A stretch of 64,000 nucleotides of DNA. It comes from Steromphala cineraria. Lineage: Eukaryota > Mollusca > Gastropoda > Trochida > Trochidae. The position numbers were made by a program, and so were the translations under genes. The notes under the pieces are model-generated. The model did no database searches, was not told the origin of the DNA, and saw only the letters and a program-made list of their open reading frames with translations. Below are positions 47,611-59,609 of this stretch, in pieces. Where the stretch lies: NCBI GenBank assembly GCA_916613615.1, contig OU744725.1, positions 67,278,575 through 67,342,574 of the forward strand, in the 5' to 3' direction. How positions within the stretch are numbered: the first letter of the stretch is position 1; every line of letters begins with the position of its first letter.

Positions 47611-48223
47611 TGAATCTATACTCTGCTGCAAATGAAATCAACTCATATGCTCGAAGAAGTATAATAGCTGTTTTAAAGGATAGAATATGCACAAATGAGG
47701 AAATGGAGCCATTAGGAGCTGATATTGAAAGTGCAATACTGAATGGACTAAAACAATTACAGAAGGACGAACTGAGACAGAACCAAAGAGATGTTATTCA
47801 ATACTATTTGAATGGAGAGGATGTTCTGTTTTGTTCTCCGACAGGGAGTGGAAAGTCCTTGACTTTTGAAATCGCACCACTTCTTTTCCAAGAATTACAA
47901 AAAACTAAGAAAGCGTTGGTGATAGTCGTGTCACCTTTGATTGCCCTCATGAAAAATCAGCATGACCGAGCACAGAAACTTGGACTCAAATCTGTTTATC
48001 TAAATGATATCAAGGAAGATCTCGATGCTTCATGTAATGAGGATGATTTGATATCCACTGTTGAAAATTTGAGTATTCAGGATATTAAAGCTGGAGAAGC
48101 TGATATTTTGTTTACAAGTCCAGAATCAATTCTTGGAAAATACAGAGATGTGGTAATCGAGTTGGACAGATTGAAGTATCTGAAGGCCATTTTCATCGAT
48201 GAGGCGCATTGCATAACAAAGTT
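47611..48223 (+). CDS. RecQ-like helicase, exon 1 (motifs 0 to II)
   Basis: This exon codes the first RecA-like half of a superfamily 2 DNA helicase. The Q-like motif LRQNQRDVIQYYLNGEDVLF lies near residue 55, the Walker A box SPTGSGKS near 76-83, motif Ia (VSPLIALMKNQ) near 109, the TSPES motif near 170, and the DEAH box (IDEAHCITK) near 196-204, just before the donor GTGAGT at 48224. The spacing fits RecQ. The frame starts without a methionine; the first in-frame Met is about residue 32, so an upstream exon is missing or the 5' end is lost. With exon 2 it makes AAG TT/T GGA, keeping phase. The family unwinds 3'-to-5' DNA using ATP. Confidence 0.85.
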
Positions 48224-48601
48224 GTGAGTATAACAAAACATTTGAAAACTGTAATAAAACTTTTATCCATAAATATATCATTCATCTCTGCAGGTATATT
48301 GATATGAACTTATGTACATGTGTTTAGTTATACTAGGAGTAAGATACTGATGGAAACAGTTAGGGTGCAATGCCTTTTTGATTTATACATATATATTGTA
48401 TCAACCGTAGAAAAATAAATCTTAAGAAAATGTCAAGGTCACGAAATATGGTAGGATTGTAGGAATTTTTTCATTTTATGAGGACTGTTAAGAAGGCATT
48501 ACCATCAGTTCCGAGGCAACTCTGCGTTTGCGATCCCGCATACGCTCATCTAGGATAACCAGTATTTATGTAAAGGGTGCATATGATTTAAGCTTCTTCA
48601 T

Positions 48602-48826
48602 ATACTGAGAGAAATGAATAAAGGAACAGGTTCATTTTAGAGAAATCTTTTAGTTTCATAAAAACAAAATTTCAATCTATGACATTGGACGTTATTGTCC
48701 AGATACACTGAACTCTTTATGAAGCAAAATATTTTGTCAAAAGCGTTTTATTATGATTTACTATTTGAATTGTCTTCTGAGGGAAACTATTTCAGGTGTT
48801 CCCTTGTTTGTTTCTCTCAGTGTATT
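48602..48826. mobile_element. MITE in helicase intron, about 225 bp
   Basis: TACTGAGAGAAATGAATAAA at the left and the imperfect reverse complement TTGTTTGTTTCTCTCAGTGTA at the right form inverted repeats of about 30 bases. TA at both sides suggests a TA target duplication, but the ends are blurred. Confidence 0.6.
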
Positions 48827-49121
48827 CAGCTGTTTTCCATGCAGTTGGCTTTTATGTATGTATGCACATATTAAATATATATATTATGCATGACGTTTTC
48901 AAATCTTATTAGCAAATATGGTATTTAGGTGTACATGTTTATCAAAGCCAAACGTAATGTCATGAATATAGCTTGTCACCCACATACCTTTTTGTCAAAT
49001 ATTATTCATAAAGTAAAACAAAACACACACTCATTTGTTAACTGTTATTTATTGATGCCAAATACATGTTTTTATCTTTTTGATATGCATTGGCCATTAG
49101 CTTTTATTGAAGATTACATGT

Positions 49122-49657
49122 GGTGAATTTGTACCCAAAACAATCTGATTTTGGCAAACTGTTTGAAACTTGAGTGGTCAACTCGTACCAACTTTTGTAT
49201 TCTTCAATATAGATACCTAAATATTGTAATAATGTATTTTTTCATAATAAATTGTGGATGATATTAATAACATATTGATTTGAATCTTAAGATACCTTCA
49301 GATTAAATCTTGCGTCATTTTAAAGTAGTATATATTCAGTAATAAATTCCTGCCATTAATTGAAAAATATCTATATTGTTGAATGTATGTTAAAATTAAT
49401 CATTACATATGACAATATTTTAGGATAAAATGCATTTCGTTACTATCTTTTTTGCCCATGTATTTACATAAGACTGTCTTCTTTATCTGGGATGGTGTAG
49501 ACTTTCTCACCTTGGATTCCTGTTGACCATCTGTTATTATTAGCTTGTCTAAGTTAAGGGTTAATTGTTACTAACACCTGATACAGTACTCTAAATGTTA
49601 CAATAAAATAGTATATGAAATGTGGGTTTACCATTCTGTTTTGGGTACTAATTCACC
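49122..49657. mobile_element. MITE in helicase intron, about 536 bp
   Basis: GGTGAATTTGTACCCAAAAC at the left matches the reverse complement of the right end (TTTTGGGTACTAATTCACC) with one mismatch in about 21 bases. The target duplication is not clear. The interior is AT-rich and non-coding. Confidence 0.72.
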
Positions 49658-50083
49658 TACAGTCAAGTACTATAAAATTTTGATCACAAGTACGTCACTG
49701 ATATGAATAGAGACATCTTTAGAGTTATAAAAAGGTCAGATATAATTGAAATATTTAACAAACATCAGAAAAACATAACTGTACTGTTATAAGAGGTGTT
49801 TTGAATATTCCTAAATAACTCAGTAGGTTTTACTGTACACTTGCATTTCATCTTTAATGTAATTCAGTTCTTTTACCATGGCTACAAACATATCTAAAAC
49901 TAATTCTACAATGAAGAGGGAATTACTTATGAATATGAACATGTAGGTTTCTCTTAAAAGGGATGTAGGGAATTTGGAGAGTATTTTTAAGAGATGAATA
50001 CTAATCTTACAAACAATATATATCTCAGAACAATGTGAAATATCATAGCAAATCATTATCACAACATCTTTTCTACTATACTG

Positions 50084-50372
50084 ATGTGCAAAAGAAACGC
50101 CCACTCATTTTAAAATTAAAACATATATACTGTTGACGGTAAAAGTGAATTATGAATCTCATTGATTGGCACAAGTCTTATAGACAAGTAATCACATTTC
50201 ATACATCAGAGTATAATATTTCAAGACGTTTTGGTCAGAATATTTGTCGTAAAATGTTCAACTATAGTAAAGTTAGCCGTTGAAGATATTTGTAACTCAT
50301 TCTAAACTTATTCATTACCAGTGGATTGAAACCTCCTGTTTTTTTTAAAAAGGAACGTTTCTATTGCAAATG
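50084..50372. mobile_element. MITE in helicase intron, about 290 bp
   Basis: The left end TGTGCAAAAGAAACGCCC and the right end GGAACGTTTCTATTGCAAAT are imperfect inverted repeats of about 17 bases. No coding capacity is visible. Confidence 0.55.
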
Positions 50373-50741
50373 AGTTTATTTAATATTTAAAAAAATTTGA
50401 ATTAAAATATAAATAGGAAGGTAAAAATTTTGCTTGCAGAAATAATTATAAAAATAAAACCATTCTTCTGGGAAATTACACATACTGCAGTAGTTAACAA
50501 AGGAGAAACAAATAAACTTCCGAAAATGATTATTTAAAAAGGTAAATTGAATTATTTCTTAAAATATGAATATACATCTTAGTGGACAAAATTTGAAAGT
50601 TACTATTCCTGTTTCTTCCGCCCTACACATCAAGCAAATATTCAATCAGCAAACATCTTAACCTAATTTATATAGCAGAACATAGGATAGATTACTGCAA
50701 ATCTAAATACACCAAATCAAGAGTGACTATTTTATTCACAG

Positions 50742-51750
50742 TGGATCTGCTGCGGATGGGAAAGATGCTTTTCGACCCTCCTATGGACAACTTGGAGAAC
50801 TACGATCATTGTCAAGGGTTCCCATGATTGCTATGACAGCAACTGCAAGTCAGGCAACACAAAATCAAATCATTAAAAGTCTCTGCATTACTAAGTGCAA
50901 AAAGGTACTTGTCAGTCCAAACAAGGAAAACATTAAATACTGGCTATGCGAAACATCAGGCAAGGTTGTAAGAGATTTCTCCTGGCTCTGTGATAGTCTC
51001 CGGGAGAAAGGAAGACATATGCCAAGAATGATCATTTTCTTCAGGCAAACATCACAGATCAGTAGACTCTATTCGCATCTGGCTTACTAACTGAAAGATA
51101 AGGCCTATGCAGACAGTGATTCTGATGGACAAATTGATGACACTAAAAGACTATTCGACATGTTCCACAAGTCTACAGATGAAAGTGTTAAAAAGAGCAT
51201 TCGCGCTGCATACATGGACCCAAAGAACGTCAAACGAGTCCTCCTGGCTTCAACATCATTTAGTATGGGTCTTGATGTCCAAGGCGTAGATCACATCATT
51301 CATTATGGACCAGCAAATGATGTAGAAGACTACATGCAAGAGACTGGCCGAGCTGGTCGCAATAATGAACAGTCACATGCTATCCTGAAGAAGTTCAAAC
51401 GTTGTCTGTCGGGCAGAAGAGGAATAGACCCTTGCATGAAAAACTATTGCAAACAGAGAGAGTGTAGAAGAAAAAAGCTACTTAAGCACTCTGTGGCCTC
51501 GCCAACTTCACTGTTGCCTGCTCATTCGTGTTGTGACATGTGTGCGAAGACATGCAAATGTCTTTGTCAGTGTGAAAGTTCACATCACTGTGATTGTGAA
51601 AATCTCTGTCCGGGAAATATGTCATTGGTATATGACTGGATCACTGCCACTGAAGACTCATCTGCAAGCACAACGACATCTGACAGTGACATTGATGAGT
51701 TCACACAGCGTACACCTATAGTCCTTCGATACAGTTCTGAGAGTGACTAG
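50742..51750 (+). pseudogene. RecQ-like helicase, exon 2 (motifs III to VI and zinc region), one in-frame stop
   Basis: After TTTTATTCACAG the frame continues the helicase: FGSAADGKDAFRPSYGQLGE (the RecQ aromatic-loop region, with an insertion), motif III AMTATAS, IIFFRQTSQ (motif IV), ASTSFSMGLDVQGVDHIIHY (motif V) and QETGRAGR (motif VI). A Cys-rich tail follows (NYCKQRECRRKKLL then HSCCDMCAKTCKC), like the RecQ zinc-binding region. It ends with a Ser/Asp-rich stretch. A TAA at 51088-51090 cuts the frame between motifs IV and V; the same frame resumes immediately, so this is a single nonsense change. The TAG stop at 51748-51750 overlaps the stop of the facing DUF6589 gene. It probably belongs to a transposon rather than being a host RECQ gene. 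Confidence 0.82.
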
Positions 51751-52624
51751 ATTGTGTAAAATGAATGGCTAGCGAATGTTCCCAAGCTTTCTGAAATCCA
51801 TTCTCTAATCTTTGGCATGTCTAAACTCCTTAGAGGTTCCTTCAGGGAGGTGAACTGTTCATGTTCTTTTTCAGGATCATTGACAAACACATCACCTTCC
51901 AAGTGAAATTGCATCGGCAATCTGATGATGTCCTGAGATGAATCCATTGTAGTGTGTTTTCCACTGCTTTGTCTGACTGCTCCTTCCTTGTCATACTGTT
52001 TGCATATGACCTCCGTGGTTTGAGTGCTTCTACTCACTCGCAGTATTGTTCTTTCTGAGTAATTCCCTCTGTATGTATGAACCTCATCTTTGAAAACACG
52101 GTTGCAATGTTCCAAATCCAAGTCATTCGGGTGATTACTTCTCTGTTTTCCAAAGTGATTCACAGTTCTATTCCACTTCAGTCTTTCAGATTGCCGCTCT
52201 GTCAAAACACACGTTCAGCTGAGCCTGTGTTTCCAAAAGGGCAAAGGCATATTTGGGACAGTTACAGGCTTTGTAGTACAGCATGAACAGTTTTCATAAG
52301 CGAGCTAACCGGTCACCATCACCCAAATGAATGGCATCATTATGGTTGAGTCTTAGGAGACCAAGGGCCAAACATTGTCGTGTATAGTCATACACTGAAG
52401 ACTTTGCCTTTGCTGAGGGTGGATCCATGTGAGGTCCAGGATTATAACATGGATCAGGATGATCATGTTTCGAAGATTCATGTTTACGAAGAGGTTTTGG
52501 TCGTTGGTACTCTTTGTTGCAATATCTGCATTTGAGTTGTTGCGACGACGGCCCATAGGCTGGAAAGCTTGGCATCTCGGGGAAACAATGCTCCTTCACA
52601 AATGCAATAGCATGATCCATGATG
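51747..52624 (-). pseudogene. C2H2 zinc-finger / DUF6589 protein, C-terminal part
   Basis: On the minus strand, 52620-52294 codes a classic C2H2 finger (CRYCNKEYQRPKPLRKHESS then KH), followed by LNHNDAIHLGDGDRLARL, which fits the conserved NDA..GDGDR core of DUF6589. After a frameshift near 52297 the frame 52295-52200 reads KLFMLYYKACNCPKYAFALL. After a second frameshift near 52205 comes SERLKWNRTVNHFGKQ and DLDLEHCNRVFKDEVHTYRG, also typical of DUF6589. It stops at 51747-51749, overlapping the helicase stop tail to tail. DUF6589 is widespread in cnidarian, mollusc and fungal repeats; its function is not known to me. The upstream part lies at 63746-64000, beyond an 11-kb insertion. Confidence 0.75.
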
Positions 52625-52626
52625 TA
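52625..52626. repeat. TA target duplication, left
   Basis: TA stands immediately left of CAGTAGTGTGAA and again immediately right of the other end at 63744-63745. Confidence 0.8.
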
Positions 52627-52649
52627 CAGTAGTGTGAATAAGTAACTAT

Positions 52650-52770
52650 ATCATGAACGAGTGTGCCATGCGTTGCCCACCAGTGACCCACCGGTGGGCA
52701 ACGGGTGAGCCACGGGCGACCACTCGTTGCTCACTGGTGAGCAACCAGTGACCAACGGGTGTGTCACTGG
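52650..52770. repeat. GC-rich subterminal motifs, left end
   Basis: Many short motifs such as CACCGGTGGGCAACGGGTGA and CACTGGTGAGCAACCAGTGA are packed in both orientations in a GC-rich island within an otherwise AT-rich region. Similar motifs fill 63590-63720 at the other end. Subterminal motif clusters bind the transposase in CACTA and some other superfamilies. Confidence 0.8.
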
Positions 52771-52879
52771 TGTGCCGTCTGGCTGGATAATTGAGGGTGC
52801 GCCACGGACTTGTCAAAGTGAAGAAAACATACATAAAATCGCTTGGCAATGAGTATAGTGTTATAAGGATTACGTTAAG

Positions 52880-54600
52880 AAGTACGACTTCTTATGAAAT
52901 ATTGAATATCTTGAATTGTGCTCTGTTGACTTGAAAGATCTTTGTACAATTTGATAAGTGTTCACGTTAAAAGATATGTTGAACTTGTTGATTATATTGA
53001 TTTTGAACTTTCAAATTATCTTGACTTTGTAAAAAACTGATTTTGACGACATTAAGATTTTGTAAAATGTAGACTATAAACAAACTTTGTGAAATATTCA
53101 GATAGAAAGATTTTTGATTATAAGAAATATTGACTTTGAAAAAGTATTTTTATATAATTTGAAAAGTATTTTGATTTTGTGAAATATTGACTTTGAAAGA
53201 TTTCATGATTTTAAAAGATACTGAGTTAAAAAGACCTTTCCTTCTTTAGAAATATTGACTTTGAATATTTATTTTACTTTGTGCAAATTTGACTTTGAAA
53301 GACATTTTATTCTATTAAATATTTACTTTGAAGTGAACATTGGAATTTTGTGATTTGGTGGAATTTATACTTTAAAGTACGTTTTGATTAAGTGATATAT
53401 TGACTTTGCCATATACTTGGATTGGATTGGATTGGATTTTATGAATTATTTACTTTGAAAGATATTTCCATTTTTGGGAATTATTTTGTTGGATAGATGT
53501 TTCGATATTTTGTTAAAACTTTTGATTGTATAAAATATCGACTTTGAAAAATATTTATGGTTTTCTTTAAAACATTGACTTTGAACAATCTGTAAAAAAG
53601 GAAATATACTGTGAAAGACATTTTGACTTTGTGGAGTAATGTCTTTAAAAGATTTTATGATTTCATGGGATACTGAGTCAAAAGTCATTTCGATATTCAG
53701 AAATGTTTACTTTGAAAGTGATATTGTCATTGACTGACATTTTTATTTTGTGGAATATTGATTTTAAAGGACATTTTGACTTTGAGACATATTTTGATTT
53801 TGTGAAATATTGACTTTGAATGATGTATTTATTTTCTCAATTATTTTCATTTTAAAGGTATTTTGAATTTGTTAAATATTAACTTTGAAATGTGTTTTTG
53901 GAAATATAGACTTTGAAACATATGTTAATTTTATGAAAATTGACTTTGAAGAAAGGTTAACTTTTGTTAGATACACTTTAATAAAATTCAGCTGTGTTTG
54001 CATGTGAACTTTAAAATAAATTTTGTTTTGTTGGGATGTTTACTTTGAAAGATTTGGGTATAAACATATTCTTATTCCAAGAGAAGTCTTGTTTGCAAAC
54101 AAGCAAACTCTACTCCTATTCAGAACTAAACAGAACAAATGAAGATCTAAGACCTATTCATATATCAGCCAATCTACATGAGTCTTTTTAGACATATTCC
54201 TAGGCAGTTTCATTCACTTTTGATTAAATTATCAACGCGTTAAAAGATTGTTTCTACAAGTGTAAAAAAGTTCACTTCAATCAGGTGAAATGTTGACTTC
54301 AAGCAAAATAGAACTTTATTCAAAAACACGTTGACTTTGATAAATTGATGACTATGAAATATCGGAAATTGGTTAAATTTAAGCTTTTAAAAATATTTTC
54401 ACACAAATCTTGACTTTTAAAAGAAATTGTTAAAAATATATTTTCTGACAAAAAAAGTTATGACTTAATATTCAAATTACTGTTTGTGTGCAATTATGGA
54501 TCCATTTTTACTTTCTTGAGATATGATATTGACTTTGTATACATTGACTCTTGTGAAATTTTGACTTATTAAAAGAGAAGAATGTTGAATTAAATTTAAT
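52880..54600 (+). repeat. Left long array, GACTTTGAAAGA type
   Basis: An imperfect satellite-like array runs for about 1.7 kb, built from pieces like ATTTTGTGAAATATTGACTT and TTGACTTTGAAAGATATTTT with an irregular period of about 25-60 bases. The plus strand is very poor in C. A pure GGATT run (about 53419-53437) lies inside. Its reverse complement fills the right end. Confidence 0.82.
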
Positions 54601-55685
54601 ACGGTATTTTAAAATAAGTTTTCTCTTTATAAAATGAGGACACCTGGTCAATCAAATTTGGTTGTGTACTAGTATATCATGATATCGGACTCCGTGACTG
54701 GCGTGAGTAGAACACATAGTTAGTCTAGGGATTTCTCTGACGAGGTATGAAAGTGCTACATGTAATTAAGAGGTCGTTTGATCAGAGCGACTCGTGGTTG
54801 TGTAATATTAGGTCACGCCACCAAGGTACAAAGACAAGTGGTGCAGTGTATTCAGCTTATGACAGGATATCCGCCTATTCCAAATTAAATCCTAAATTGA
54901 TTAATGTAACCACAAATGACCCTTCACTAAGTGATAGGTCGTAGTAGTTTACTGCTATTGATAGATATCCAGCTAAGTCGGACAGTAACAGAGCTCAAAG
55001 ACTCATTCAAAGATAGAATTATATCTCTCTAACTTTTTTCTGCCCTAGTTACTTCATATTGATAATTAATAATTATTTTAATAGACTTGTTTTTTGATCA
55101 TATTAAGAATCCATTCTTGAAACCAAACGGATTGGAAAATAAATCAAGCCATCACATTGCTGTATAAATTCATCCATTTGTCAAATATAGCATGTTGTTT
55201 TGTTATCCAACCTTCTTTATAATTATTGCCAATGTCTTTTTACTCATTATACTTCATGCAACGTTTTGTTCTTTCATTATAATTACACCTAAGATAATGT
55301 AAATATATGATCTCGTGAAAACCCTTTTAGAGTAATATTATGCCATATGCGTTTAGAAAACAATCTCGTTTTAGATATACATAACATTGAAAACGCAGCA
55401 CATAAACCTATACATACAACTAAACTAAGGCAAAATACAAGGCACAAAACAGTGTTTCCGTCATTCATTTCTCTGAATTAAATGTGTTTTTTGTGTTTTA
55501 AAGATATATTTGATCATTAAAAGTTTTGTCTTTTTGTAGAAAAAAGTAAACAACTGAATTATTCTTTTGTTAATTTTCGATTTATATCCAATTTCGACAA
55601 CTTAAACCACAACTGTGACCGATCTCAAGAGTCAAACATACGTTTACTATTACTTAGATTGAGACTTATTACAGAGTGAAGAGAA
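54601..55685. other. Interior spacer of the 11-kb element
   Basis: No recognisable gene. The 65-codon frame at 54747-54944 has no motif I know. Confidence 0.45.
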
Positions 55686-55689
55686 ACTA

Positions 55690-56240
55690 GCAGACAGACA
55701 GGCAGATTATTAATTAAAGTCTCACTTAATGTTTTACATAAATTACATACGAGTTTAAGGTACAATATACAAGTGTAACAAGTGAGCCACCCAAAAAAGG
55801 GTTATGAGAGACTAAAAAACGTAAATACATCAATAATAAAATAGCACATTATTTCTTAAAAAGTCAACAAGTTCTTTTCTGTAAAATGAGCTTGCATCAA
55901 CAGTACTGAGATACCGCGAGTCCAAAAGGAAACTCGGAATACTTTCATTACCGAGGGTCAATCCAAAAGTCTTTGATTTAAATATTCTAGTTAAGAGTTT
56001 TTCAGATCACCTAATAAGAATTGTCCGACGATAATTCCCTGGAATATTGCTATCTCCTTCCTTGAATACTGGAATAATAACAGCAGATGGTCAACTTTGT
56101 CGAGAAAACACCTGTTGATTAAATACAGTTCAAATTCCATGTAAAATAGGCGTAACATATTTATCAAATTCAATTAAACATTCATCTATTGTACAATCGG
56201 AGTGATTCATCACGCTTTTAACGACTAACATCCTGCTTAT
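55690..56240 (-). mobile_element. LINE remnant, internally deleted
   Basis: CAGACAGACAGGCAG at about 55691 marks a 3' end like that of the LINE at 9477. On the minus strand near 56100-55960 the sequence SAVIIPVFKEGDSNIPGNYR, then SEKLLTRIF, is the first conserved block of a non-LTR reverse transcriptase, with stops. The rest of the reverse transcriptase is deleted. Confidence 0.65.
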
Positions 56241-58455
56241 CTCAGCTGTCCTAATGTTTCATAATCTGTCTACCTTTCTAAGGCCATAAACATGCCAACG
56301 CACGGTCACCTGTCTGCCTGTTGATTGCTAATTAAGTGGCTGATGATCACAAGTGTGATTGATCTGGTTATGGCCTAATCCGTCGAAATATACAAATCTT
56401 CACGCTATGCATCAACAGTGGGGTTGGTGGTTAAGGGAGGGGAGAGGGAGGGCGTGGGAGTGGGAGTATCAATGATTGTAATGTTTGTAATGGATTGAAC
56501 GGAATGTTCTTCTAGGACGAATTTTGATTAAAGTGCAAAGATGATTCCACCCCCCCCCCCCTCCCCCCAATCGAAAATAAACAGATGAAGTTTGCCCTTT
56601 GTCGTGGCGCTATCAACTGAACAAGTGAAATAGGTCTTGTAAAAAGAATAATCTAGGACGAAACTATTCTTAATATTTACAAGTAGTTCATAAAGTAGAA
56701 ACATTCAACCTCAAACAGCCGCTTCTTAAATTACTCTGTTTACACTGACAATTACTGACTTTACATTCAGGTTTCAACCTCTTACTTATAGTATAGTTTT
56801 TAACACATAACGTAAAATACATGGAGACAATGGCAATAATGTTTAGGTATTTCGTAAAAATGTTTCATTTCCATATTGCAATATCATTACGTTTAAAATG
56901 AAATAACTCCTTCAAAAATTAAATTAAAAATGAATAAGAATCCATCAACGGATATCTTATTTTTGGTAACTTTTTATGTTATGTAAGTCAATTATGTTTC
57001 AAGACCACAATATCAATCAGTCGAATTCTTTTTCCTTGATAAAAAAGAGTTTATATTGCTTGATAATTTTATCAGACTACATTTCACTTGTATTTTTGAT
57101 TTTTCTTACTGAAGAACTATCAAAATGTGTACTGCATAGTCCTACCAATCCTACTGTATAAATATGAGACAGTAGGGTTTTCAAATATTTTAATATTTTA
57201 GAAAACATTTGAAATTATTCCCGCATGAATAATTGACACTGATTTACTTCTGCAGATTTTTGCCTTGTCTGATAGATTTATACAAACGTCGATCTGACAA
57301 ATCCAAAACAAGGATAATTGTAAAATCTGTCAAACCTTTTTGGGAAGAAATTCATATTAATTCCCCATACAAACTATTAGCGATGCATATTTTCTACCCA
57401 TTGAGTTTGGTCTATAGGTCAGATAATGTATACAATTACACCCTTTAAGCATATCTTTAGACGTAGTTTGATATCCGTGTTGTTTTATGCTGTGTTGTTC
57501 ACATATGTATACCTTAAAGCAAATATTTTTGTATTTTACATTATGGTATCTCTTTTGAATTACATATTGCACCGTGCATCGTAATTGGTTTTAACATGTA
57601 CATAGTATCTATATTCACATTTTGAGTATTATTGTGTGATTAACTGTAAGAGCGAGACTTGGACAGTTTTGTGTGTATACTTGTTTTACTTGTATCATTA
57701 TTTCGGTATAATTTTGCCAGTCATTAGAAAACATGGGATTTACACAGCAATAAAATCAGTGACCATGACCATTGTCTGATGCTGTTAGGCGCTGAATTGA
57801 TCAAAGGCGCCGCCCCTTGTCAAGCTGCCCCTTTGCATTAGAGGTGTCACTTTTGGTAAACGCTCATACCGAGATGTAGTAGTGTGTAGTACTCATGTGT
57901 GTCCGTAACATATAAGCAATAAGGTACTTTACAGTATATACATGTATATTGTTATTTCTATGAAGTGATGTAATTATCACATAACCGTCAAATGAATTCA
58001 ATCTCCTTTGAGAGATCCTCTTGCAAATAAACATTCAGTAAGATTCAGTGAGATCAAATAGTATATAATTTGTCCTTAAAATAACACCTTTCACATGATT
58101 CAAATGTACATGGTCTACCAATTGAAGCGTATCAATTGTGGAACAAGCATTTGCAAATGATTTCATTAGACAATATGCTTTAGCGACGCCATGTTCGGTA
58201 GTGTATGGGTATTTCCGACATTCACGTTCCATGTCTGTGTTTACAACCAATAATCGCACTTTTTGAACAATACCCTCTTTATACAAGTTCTTCTAGTCAT
58301 GTGAATTTTAAATGCTTTTTGATATCAAGTTTAATCTCATTCAAAGTAAATGGAAAAGTATCATTATTTTATGTTGAAGTCGTGTATGTTAAATGATACA
58401 CTCTAGTTTGTTCGATCTAAAAACAATTAATATTCAATGTATGGTTTTGTTTACT
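56241..58455. other. Interior spacer of the 11-kb element
   Basis: No supported gene. It contains a poly-C run (about 56550-56570) and several AT-rich frames under 75 codons that look random. Confidence 0.4.
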
Positions 58456-58459
58456 TTAA

Positions 58460-58814
58460 AGGGGCAGTAGCACGTTTTTTTATAAGTTTATATTTCAAAA
58501 TGTTCACTGATAATTGTAAGTTAATGCTAAACGTATTATTTTGACAGTGTCAACAATCTCATTACACAAGCCAATCATCCATAGTCAGAGAACAAATTAT
58601 GAAGATTCACATTAAATCCATTTGCGGCCATTTTGTGTGAACACCTTTAATTCATTTTGTGTAAGAAACAGAAATTGCATGGCTAAACTTTACGTCATAT
58701 ATTTGAATTATTACTGCTCCATTTAGTTTAAATACATTGCCTTTCAATTGACCAATTAATTTTTATTTTCCTGACATCACCTTATATTCCCCCTAAGAAC
58801 GTGCTACTGCCCCT
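58460..58814. mobile_element. MITE with TTAA duplication, 355 bp
   Basis: The ends AGGGGCAGTAGCACGTT and AACGTGCTACTGCCCCT are perfect inverted repeats, flanked by TTAA at 58456-58459 and 58815-58818. A diverged relative lies at 21271-21621. TTAA duplication points to a piggyBac or Kolobok type helper. Confidence 0.85.
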
Positions 58815-59609
58815 TTAATGGACATCGTATGGCATTTGATAGTATGATTACATATAGACATATTTATATCATATCCGGAACTGATACAGGATGAAGTCAT
58901 TACATCGATTGAACTTCAAAAATTCAATCTTCTTGGCAGGAAGTGACGGAACTTGCTCACCAGAAAAGGAGATCACGCTCATCACATATCACTTTTCCGT
59001 CACAGAATTCTGATTAAAACGTTTCCATTGAAGTATCAAAGCAAGAAATAATACATTGCGCTAGGTAAATTTGAAGCACACAATTGGTAACTGCCATCTG
59101 ATGTATGAAGAAATGCAAATTCATGTATGTCAAATTATAATTGAAGATGTCATGCAATTTGTTGGTGTTGTTATATATCTTTCAAAGAGGTGAAACTATT
59201 CTACAATTAGCAACCCTTTAGTGGTTCATCCAAAAAAATTAGTACGATACTCTATATTGAATGTAAGATTAAAACACAAACAGGATTTAAGATATTTTTT
59301 ACTTATTGGTGTATATGCATATAAACTATATGTTGACAACTCAATTAATGCATCTGTCAATTAATCGTCTTTGACAGGAAAATAAATACTGCCAATTATT
59401 ACCAGAAGGGGCAGATAACATCTATCTTGTACATTATCAATATTTACACTGATTGATTGATCTCGATAAAACAGTAACACATACAGAACTTGATTGTTCT
59501 TTACAAGACTATAAAATTTGCGTCAATCCCGTCTAGGGAGATGAGCATTGTTCAGCGCTAAATAGTGTCGCCTGACCGGGCGCTTAGATAGGGTCCTGGT
59601 GTTGGGCCG

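Larger units (their letters stand above)
48224..50741 (+). other. Helicase intron, 2.5 kb, loaded with MITEs
   Basis: The ends are GTGAGT and TTTTATTCACAG. Three inverted-repeat elements described separately lie inside. The remaining open frames have no recognisable content. Confidence 0.75.

Noticed and set aside
47611..51750. A host RECQ gene (RECQL, BLM or WRN orthologue)
   Set aside because: The aromatic-loop insertion, short two-exon structure, nonsense codon and pairing with a DUF6589 gene fit a repeated RecQ-like family better; this is judgement without a tree.
56541..56575. Poly-C run as a functional G-quadruplex element
   Set aside because: A single short homopolymer interrupted once; nothing around it supports a role.
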